A stretch of 64,000 bases of DNA from Lunularia cruciata (taxonomy: Eukaryota; Streptophyta; Marchantiopsida; Lunulariales; Lunulariaceae), in contig OX419758.1 in NCBI GenBank assembly GCA_948567375.1, positions 48,117,001 through 48,181,000 of the forward strand, given 5' to 3'. The notes below the pieces were generated by a model. That model saw nothing but the letters and a program-made list of their open reading frames with translations. It did not search any database and was not told the origin of the DNA. Made by a program: the position numbers and the translations under genes. Shown here in pieces: positions 56,268-64,000 of this stretch; positions within the stretch are counted from its first letter, which is position 1, and each line of letters begins with the position of its first letter.

Positions 56268-59200
56268 AAAATGGAGAAATTGGTAATGAAGCAAGTATAG
56301 TGATGAAGAGAAATGGATCACATCAGCACTGATGGTTATGTCAACAAGTACAGTGTTAAGACGATTCTATCGTGATCTGCGGGATCATACACTACAGCAC
56401 TTGCGAAGAAGGTTTGTGTGTAATGAGAGCCGTAGGTGCACCATTTCAAATTGATTAGGCATGGAAGTAACCAAGAGTATATCACCGAGGGTTGGGCCTA
56501 CTGGTTGTACTTTTGGATGTAGCGAAACGAACACACGAAGACAGCAGATAAATTAATATTAGGACACAACACAACGAGGTGACGTGAGGTCATGTTGAAT
56601 AGAAGCTGACTAACAAGCTTTAAGCATAATTTTAAGCATAATAAGCTGTAGTCCATATTTTTACTCAGGAATCTAGCTATTTGGACGTGAAACGTGCGAT
56701 CCAACAACAATCGCTTCTCCAACAGAGACTGAGGAGAAAGATAAGCCCGAACACATTCCGACTGCAGACGGATCCAGTGGGGGTGAAGCATGAGGAGGGG
56801 TTCTTGCTGTTGGGGCTTTGCTTGTAAGGTACAATGTGGTACCACACTGGTACATATTGCTTAAGATAGAAGATCTAACTGTATGTGTCTCAAGCGCATG
56901 TTTTTCACTTCGCTAGAGGTGTTGCTCCATTTTACCAAGATAAAATTGCCGGGCGGGATTTACTTCCATGTTGCAGATGTATCCCCGCTGCTCACGTTTG
57001 GGCGACATTATTTCACATCATGCAAACGGTAAAAAATGGTGGTATATTTGTTGTAAAGTAAACACGTATAGGATACAAGAAGGCTGCGGAAACCCATTAA
57101 TCTGTAAAAGATAAAATGTGCAATTGTATCAAAATGAGACATCTCTTACCCTTAAGAGTTATTGGAGATATTCGCTTAGAATGTCATGATAAAGTAAGTC
57201 AAATATTGGAAGAGTATTTGTAAAAGTGTCATCTAGTGATTGTTCTTTTATGGATTGCACCAATAGTGTTTTATAAGTCCTTTCTGTTGAGCAATGGAAA
57301 TATTTTGTCTAAAGTAACTTGCAAAATAGGTCTCTGGAACTTTTTAAATAAAATTATGAAATTATAAAATTGAATTGGAAAGCAAAGAGGACAAGGATGG
57401 AAGATCATCTTGTGCTGAAGAGGACAACGTTTATTCAGAAAACATAAAATGGGAGAAAAGCAAAGGTGCAATTACTACAGATTAGCATATTTGTGTTTAG
57501 AGTATAAATATACCGTGTCTTCCACATAGAGTAGACATACCTTTGGAAGCAAAAAGCGGATAGATGTTTGTCTATGCAATATATTCCTTACCGTACACTC
57601 AAAAGTCTTGGTCTAGTGATGCTACCAAAAACTCCTATGATCCTTTAATCAAAGGCTCTCAATCTCAAACTCCATAGGAATGCCAAATAAGAGACCTATA
57701 CAAAGTAGGTAGGTAGGTTGATGAACAATGCTAGACGAAATTAAAACCAAATGCCACTTGTAGATCCTCTAATGGAGGAAGGTTATCCATAGGAAAGATA
57801 TCATCTACAAAACAAACATCTAGGTGGCATAAGATAAAATCCGTAGACTCTACTAGCACTCCGAGTATATGTAAATCATCTATAGATGTAACACAAACCT
57901 TGGAAGCTAGATGTCAAGAGGAAAACCTAAAATGAGACCATGTTTTACACTTCAATATTTTGACTCTCAAGTCTAGAAGATGAAGCTCAATAGTCAATTG
58001 ATCAAAGACATATGTAGTTTTTTAATCATCCGCCAAGGAGAGAAAGAAATAACTTGCATGGCCAATGTAGAAGACAAAAGAGCTCTTAGCCAGGGCTAAT
58101 AGAGGTACTCCTAAGGGATATCTCTTTCATCTACCAATAGATCTAATGCTTCCTCTGTCCTTCTCCGCTGCAAGAAGTCTACTAACACCTAGAACTTGAT
58201 TGTTGGTATAACCATTTGAACTACTCTATAAGATCATTTTTGGGATTATCAACTTTGCAAAAATCTTGAAGATGCTTAGAAACCATCAAGACAAACTCTT
58301 TAGCAAAGGTAAGAAGTTGTGTATAATGTATGAGAAACAAAAAATCTATCAAGATATATTAACTCCTTAAATTGATGCTCAAATACCTTTAATATGATGC
58401 CAATGACTTTGAAAGTTGTATATATGGGATGTTAATAACTCTTAGAACATAATCAATATATCTAAAGTGATCAACAAGAAGTATAATATAGCATGTGTAA
58501 TCTTGGATAACCCAAAAATCAAAACTCAAAACTCAAAGATTTCAATAGAATAACCCATTTTACTTAGGCTTTCCGAGTCATCCAATCATAATGTTTCTGT
58601 ATTTTGTAAACATGGAACTTTATCTCTTACAAGATAAAGTATAGTGTACATTATGCAACTCAAGGCACCCTCATATGTGAAGTGAAGCTATAACTAGAAA
58701 AAATATTTAAGAATAATAATACATGATATTCTATCTTGTATCTCCTAAATAAAATATAATCCATTCCCATCCCATTTCAAATGAATAAATGATAACTCTT
58801 ACAACCCTAAAAACTATAAACAATAATAGTTAAATCCATCACTCCGATAAAATAAATTCAATATTCTAAAATTATTTGAACACTCTCATTTTTTTCCAAA
58901 AATGCTTCATAGATTTTAATTTAAATAAAAAATAAATTTTATCTTACCTATTTACTTATAACATATAACTTAAATAAAAATAAAAATCCAAGATATTTTC
59001 CTATATATTTTTTCTAATATACACCCTAAAATTAAGTAATTTCTATCTGAGATCTCCTTTTCTCCTCCTAGCCTCGCCCAAGACCATATGTATAATAGAC
59101 TTAAATTCCATCATGGTCTTCAGTTGCGCTGTTTTGTGGTCTTCAGCGGCAATTAGACTCGGGTCTTAAGGCACACAAATGGACGGTTGGACATGCATTT

Positions 59201-59629
59201 GACATGCTGCAGTCGAGACGGTTGCGACAGAGTTTAGAAGTGGAGAAAAACTTAGATAAGGAACTAAATGTTTTGACAGACTTTTTTAGAACGTTCTCTG
59301 GCTTTTTCAATATATATATAAGATACACTAAAATTCTTTAGTTGGCTATCCTTTGCATACGGCTGAAGAATATAAATGCATAACAGGAAACTTGTTTGCA
59401 ACATCAATCGGGAATAACCGCGATGTACATAGGCTACGCAAAACTATATGCACCATCAAAGTGAGCCAAACTTTAAAGTAAGAACATGAAAGACATCTAT
59501 AGTTTCCAGCAGAACAATAAAATTACCCTTTACTCTGTGCTTCGAATATAGACATGGATAACTGACGATTCTATTGAGGAGTACAAACATAAAGCAAAAA
59601 AGATATGTAGATTTGTTTTTCTATTTCCT
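56268..59629. other. Mostly AT-rich intergenic DNA
   Basis: 57.1-59.1 kb is strongly AT-rich and CpG-poor. A short stretch near 57240-57295 (ATGGATTGCACCAATAG, GAGCAATGGA) resembles the far part of repeat R copy h. No gene is recognised. Confidence 0.45.
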
Positions 59630-61049
59630 TCAATGTAGTGATGGGCTTTCATGCATTGCTTGCATGTTCCTGAAACAAGGCAATGATTGCACCTCCAAAG
59701 GGTCCTGCAAAGGGTAAAGTAGTTATGTTCCAAATGCTTACCAAGCTCGCAACTCAAATCATGCACGCATTTTACACAAGTAGTGTTGTGTACATGGTAA
59801 GAGTTTGCTCCCATGCACACATTTGAAATACAATGTAAAAACTCTGCAAATAAAACGTACTCTGAATGATACTGGTGAGAGACGACATGCTTCCTGCAGT
59901 TATATCCAAAGGGGACACGTAAAGTAAAAAAGGTCTAGAGTCAAGTTGAAGCAGTAAGAGATGAGTTCACACACAATCCACAACTTTGATGTGCATGACT
60001 ATTGCTAGGTATTCCACAACGGACAACAAACACTGATAGGTCTAGCTTTTCACTTTGGTCTCTAATCAGCATCTCCCAAGTATAATCTCACATGTAGGTG
60101 CCATATGTGGTCGTCCTCGCCCAGTCGAATTCCAAGCAGGTTCAATTTCGTTGAGGCAGAAGTCTGCAATGCGATGGATCCCCGGTGAGTGAGGAAAACC
60201 TTAACCAACCCCCTCGCCCCGCAGAGTTGGATAAAAGCAGATTCCACATCAAGAAGAAAGCTGTCCAAGTTCTTCACTGTTGTACTATTCAATAAGGAAG
60301 GCATCTACTACAGTGATGATATCCACTTAAAACTGAAAATAACGGGAGCTTACCTGACTGCAGGTGAGCCCCAAATTTGCTTCTCACGGGCATAAAGACT
60401 GCCGGCCGATAAAACTAGGGAGGGTCAGTTTGAGGGGGGGATTAAGCTGTTGGACGTACAAGTCAGTGCATGTTTGTAAGCTTTATGTCGTAGATTGACG
60501 AGGGTGGTAACTTTTAATTCTCTTCTTCTTTCCGCCATTCTTCGCCGCTGATGCGGTTCCACACATGTGGAAACGAGCACAGTGTCTCTTCCCTGGCCAA
60601 GTGGATCAACCCCTCTGGTTCTCAGAGCGCCAGACGATTTGATGGGACCTAGTTACGTGGTACACCTCATTTCTAAATTGAGTTGGCCATGAACCGGCAG
60701 GTGGTGCCATAAGATCTCATAGATCTCAAATTCTTTTTCCTTGTAAATCCTTTCGCGTGCTCCTCTTGTCTATGCAATAAACATGTCGATGCCTTGACAA
60801 TATATAGCAATAACATGTTCCAGTCATGCAATAGTAAACTTGACTGTTCCAGTCAAGTTTACAGATCATACTACCTTTCCCCAAGTTTGTCATCGTTGTG
60901 GAGATCATGTGTGCAGCTGCGATTATGACAAATAAGCCGGGAACACCTGTCAAGCCCTTGTTTCGAAAACAATCCTGACGAATCTGGAAGACGGCTGTAT
61001 TCCTCCTTTTGCGGATGGGCAGATACTGGTTCAGCAAGGAAATCAACTC
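59630..61049 (-). CDS. Possible multi-exon host gene fragment (C-terminal exons)
   Basis: Four minus-strand segments look like exons with consensus splice sites. 61049-60947 starts after TCTGTCCAG and ends ACAG|GTGTTC; it encodes ELISLLNQYLPIRKRRNTAV and FQIRQDCFRNKGLT. 60163-60092 follows GCATTGCAG and ends CAT|GTGAGA; it encodes 24 residues, TSASTKLNLLGIRLGEDDHI then WHLH. 59893-59861 follows ATAACTGCAG and ends CAGA|GTACGT; it encodes EACRLSPVSFR. 59704-59630 follows CCCTTTGCAG and ends in TGA; it encodes DPLEVQSLPCFRNMQAMHES then PSLH. The last three join in phase 0 without a stop. At least one exon between the first and second remains unplaced. The local DNA is CpG-normal. The family is not recognised, and chance splice-like sites are a real alternative. 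Confidence 0.35.
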
Positions 61050-63300
61050 CTGGACAGAGTAGGCAAATACAATATGAATTTTAAGGGACCTTTTCATTAT
61101 ATGAGCTCGATGCAAAGCTCAAGCTTCCAAGTATTTCACGTGATCAGTGACTAAGAAAATGGACCTTGCTTCATTCAACCATCCTCGATTGTATGAACTT
61201 TCCTGATCTCTTGGTTGAATCGAGACAACGTAGGATCCCTCTAATTGGTTGAATCCACATCATGAATTTTCACAGCATTTCTATATGTGTACTGTCAGAA
61301 ACACGCCGAAAGGGTAAATGTGTCCACTTCTCTTTCGAGACTAGTTGATATTTTGTGAAAGCTTCTCCATGATACGCTCGTGGCATCTGGGCCAATGGCT
61401 GAAGAACACGTAAGTGCTCTATCGTAAGCCTTTCTTCACGTCTATTATCGTACGCAACTTGCTCAGGCCTGTTGGTCGTGGGATTCACAGACCGAAGAAT
61501 CCATGCTTAAATTGTCACTTAATCCATGTTTAAGTAAACTTGTAAACTTCAAGTTCAAGTAAACTTGTATCCTCGGGTAAGTTTGGAACAACCAAATGAT
61601 CAAGAATGTCATTCGAACTCTTGGCAAGCGTTGTGTTCTTCTTTAACTGTGTACGTCAGGAAGATTACTGGTTACTATCGTGTAACAATAGTAACTCGTA
61701 GTTCAGATTTCAGATTTTGACGAGATAGAGTTGAAATTAAAATAAAATAAATTTTGGATTATTTTATTAAAAAAAATTAAATTTTTTTATAGAAATCTAA
61801 ATTATTTTTATTTTAAATTTATTTTAAGTTTAAAATAATTCTCTATCCTTGGATTTTGACAGATCATCCATACCAAAGTTATGAGTTCATATTTTCGATT
61901 TCCCATAAAATAAAAAATATGTTTTATATTTATTTATTTATAAAAAATTATAATTACTGAGCTCACTGTACTCTTGCATGTTACCCGTAAACATTTTGAA
62001 ATCTACCCATAAATTCGTTTACCGATTCTTACGACTAAAAATTACGACCAAACATCTTCATGTACAGCAGCGGAGAAGGAACAAAGCACACAGAGCTTCG
62101 CTAGAATAGTACATTTAACTACGTAATGCGTGTAGATCTGATATGGACGATCAACTTCGTTGAGCTAAAACTGATATACTCCAAGGGGAAAATTTAATTT
62201 CTTTGACCATGCGGTTTGAAATCCTCTTAACCGCACAGCTGCCTATAACCGAGGAGAGGGATCCTATCAGGTGTAGGGCTAAACATCGATATGTGAACGG
62301 AAGCTCAGCTGAGTCACGGTCGATAGGAAGGAACATATGATCCATTTTATTGCGTCACATGCCACACCCACTCTCAATTGACTTCAACACGGCTCCTCGT
62401 AAAGAAAACATGATTGAACTATGAAATAGAATGAAAAAGAGCAGGACTAAGTTGGGCTTCTTTTTTGTTGACAACCGACCTCGGGAGCCAAAACTCATGC
62501 CACTGTTGGACCTTTTCTCCCCCACAACCCTCAAATCAGTCCGTCCATCTTTGCATTAGACGTGAATCGAGAACTTGTTAGACCTCTCAAAGTCTTGCAA
62601 GAAAGAGAGAGAACCATGGAGATAGATCCAAGATAAGTCAGACCTTGACAGAATTGACAAACTTTTGTTTGTGGTCCGTCCAATCCTTGAACATGTCAAC
62701 CTTCTCCAACAATTATCTTTCACTTTTTCCCTTTGCCTTTGCTTTGCTTTCCTTGCAGCTGACGTGCGCCATGCTTCTTGCAGCGGTGGCCAAACAATAG
62801 CCCAAGATTATTCGGTGGAAATTTGGACCGTATTGGGAACCATAAATACAAAAGAGAAGCAAGATATTCTTGTTTATTATCCGCTCTAAATAGATTTCAT
62901 CTATTTCAATCAATATTTAAGATTCTTGGACTATGTATTTTGTAACTATACTAAAGGCCAAAACTATAAAAAAAAGAAAAAGAAAAAAGAGTGCGTTGTT
63001 GGATGAGATTTGTGTCACCTTCGAAGGATGATGCAACAAGTCTTGGACCATCAAATTGCCATAGTGGTCAAAGAGCTGTACTTACTCGTACCGTTCATGG
63101 GGACAACACATAAAGCTTAGAATGTACGCTCCCTTCAAGTTGAAGGGAGTCACGCTTACAACAAAAACAACAGGAAAACAACAAGGCTACACAAAGCCAA
63201 GCCAACAGTCGAGCAAGAAACATCCTTCTTGATTGTTCCGATGTTTACCATAAAGCCATGCATTGGGGTAGTTGAAGGTCCTTACAGTTGGCTTATTTGC
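61050..63300. other. Intergenic, no gene recognised
   Basis: It includes a very AT-rich patch (61730-61960). A perfect 21-bp palindrome is at 63129-63149 (CTCCCTTCAA, G, TTGAAGGGAG). Short open segments have no domain. The upstream exons of the possible gene at 59.6-61.05 kb, if real, should lie here. Confidence 0.4.
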
Positions 63301-63304
63301 TAAA

Positions 63305-63840
63305 TAAGGAAGAAGGCGACCGGAGACCCCATCAAATACGTACCTAAATAAGTACCTCTTGGCTTGTTTCCTAAAATAAGCCAATAGGTTGTTGAGTGCT
63401 ATCGAGTATTGAAGACTAAGTCTTTTGAAGAATCTACATATCATTAAGTTGGAAGTATTAGACATATAAGCCCCGTGAGCAGAACAAAGCTAAGAAGAGA
63501 TAGTTCTTTGACCATAGATATCGGCATCTCCATCCAAGCGTTCAAATGATACGTAGAGTTATTGATCCTTGATATAAACAAATAAGAAGGGAAGGGAACC
63601 TGCTTAGGATGGGAAGGATGGGAAGACTCCATCAAGCCTCACAAGGAAGAACAAAAGAGGTAAAACAGGGCAGGTCCCAATAGTATCAATATGAGAAATC
63701 TGCCCTAATGCACCTAAGATATCCGAGGTATACAAGTCATAAGGTCTATAAATTACATGAGCATCCGAAGAAACATCAGGTAGTGTAATTGCTCTCCTAT
63801 GGATTGCACCAGCCAATGCTCTCGGTAGAGCAATGGACAC
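63305..63840 (+). repeat. Repeat R, copy h (longest) with a partial copy in front
   Basis: A fragment AAGGCGACCGGAGACCCCATCAAAT is at 63307-63333. The main copy starts at about 63605 (GGATGGGAAGACTCCATCAA) and continues through CCAATAGTATCAATATGAG, AAATCTGCCCTAATGCACC and AAGATATCC to about 63840 (TGGATTGCACCAGCCAATGC). It is the most complete copy and suggests that shorter copies are truncated. Confidence 0.75.
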
Positions 63841-64000
63841 ACATGTAAATCCTCTGCAGATGGTGGACCAAATCTAGGCAGAACCTCATTGTTGTAGAGA
63901 AGCTAGTTGGTGTGAGTCAAAATGCCCTAATGCACAATCAAGCTAGGATCCAAGAGCGGGCACCCTTGTCAGAGCAAGAGCAAAGACATGCACTAGTGGC
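63841..64000. other. Window edge, continuing repeat R context
   Basis: No separate feature is recognised. The element may continue past the window. Confidence 0.4.

Noticed and set aside
57570-58000. A copia-type RT motif read on the minus strand (FVDDIS near 57815).
   Set aside because: Only five to six residues match, and no flanking copia motifs could be read in any frame.
59530-59820. A Cys-rich zinc-finger-like 96-residue ORF (minus).
   Set aside because: The Cys spacing matches no known finger. Its DNA is better explained by an intron/exon junction at 59704 in another frame.
60577-60600. A microRNA408-like stretch (GCACAGTGTCTCTTCCCTGGCC).
   Set aside because: It resembles plant miR408 only with a 2-nt insertion and mismatches. 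No complementary arm forming a hairpin was found nearby.
1-64000. CRISPR arrays, tRNA, rRNA, or bacterial operon features.
   Set aside because: No regularly spaced identical repeats, no tRNA T-loop/B-box motif in a plausible context and no rRNA sequence were seen. All evidence points to plant nuclear DNA.

Overview
This is eukaryotic, almost certainly land-plant DNA. It contains several nested, decayed plant-type Ty3/gypsy LTR retrotransposons, plus Helitron, Mutator-like (MULE), LINE-like and possibly Penelope-like relics, and host genes are sparse. There are no operons, ribosome-binding sites or prokaryotic features. The style of the Ty3 elements suggests a non-seed plant such as a moss, liverwort, lycophyte or fern. 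That is an impression from family resemblance, not something the sequence proves.

Layout. Positions 1-5336 hold the 3' part of a heavily decayed plus-strand Ty3 element (element 1). Its Pol ends in a PHD-finger-like domain, and a composite LTR-like repeat follows. That repeat is split by a nearly complete minus-strand chromovirus (element 2, 5337-10967), which has matching LTRs, a primer-binding site, a polypurine tract, a chromodomain and a near-perfect target-site duplication. The U3 regions of its LTRs carry arrays of heat-shock-element-like GAAnnTTC motifs just upstream of a TATA box. This is the most interesting single feature of the window. The rest of the split repeat runs from 10968 to 12063. 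A coiled-coil coding relic (about 12.78-13.15 kb) and a Helitron replicase relic (about 14.0-15.76 kb) follow on the minus strand.

From 16 to 19 kb the base composition changes: CpG is retained and TE traces are absent. Here lies a short minus-strand ORF resembling protein phosphatase 1 inhibitor-3. From 19.5 to 37.4 kb the DNA is AT-rich and CpG-poor. It holds a three-copy dispersed repeat with a small MULE-like element inside one copy, a LINE-like RT C-terminus, a solo copy of the element 1 LTR module, a possible Penelope-like RT relic and a third Ty3 element on the plus strand (element 3, about 27.92-34.71 kb, with LTRs and PBS).

From 37.7 to 51.9 kb and from 59 to 63 kb the DNA is again CpG-normal and mostly unique. 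The best host-gene candidates are a 79-residue single-pass membrane protein (minus strand, about 43.0-43.2 kb), a pseudogene exon at 45.65-45.96 kb, a pyrimidine-rich promoter-like stretch at 46.4-47.15 kb and a set of possible exons at 59.6-61.05 kb. From 53 to 57 kb and at the right edge, several copies of a short dispersed repeat (called family R here) occur on both strands.

A theme across the window is loss of CpG and frequent Gln/Trp/Arg-to-stop changes of the C-to-T or G-to-A kind inside TE relics, as expected from deamination of methylated cytosine. All identifications rest on reading motifs by eye. No database search was run, and boundaries marked as approximate should be read that way.
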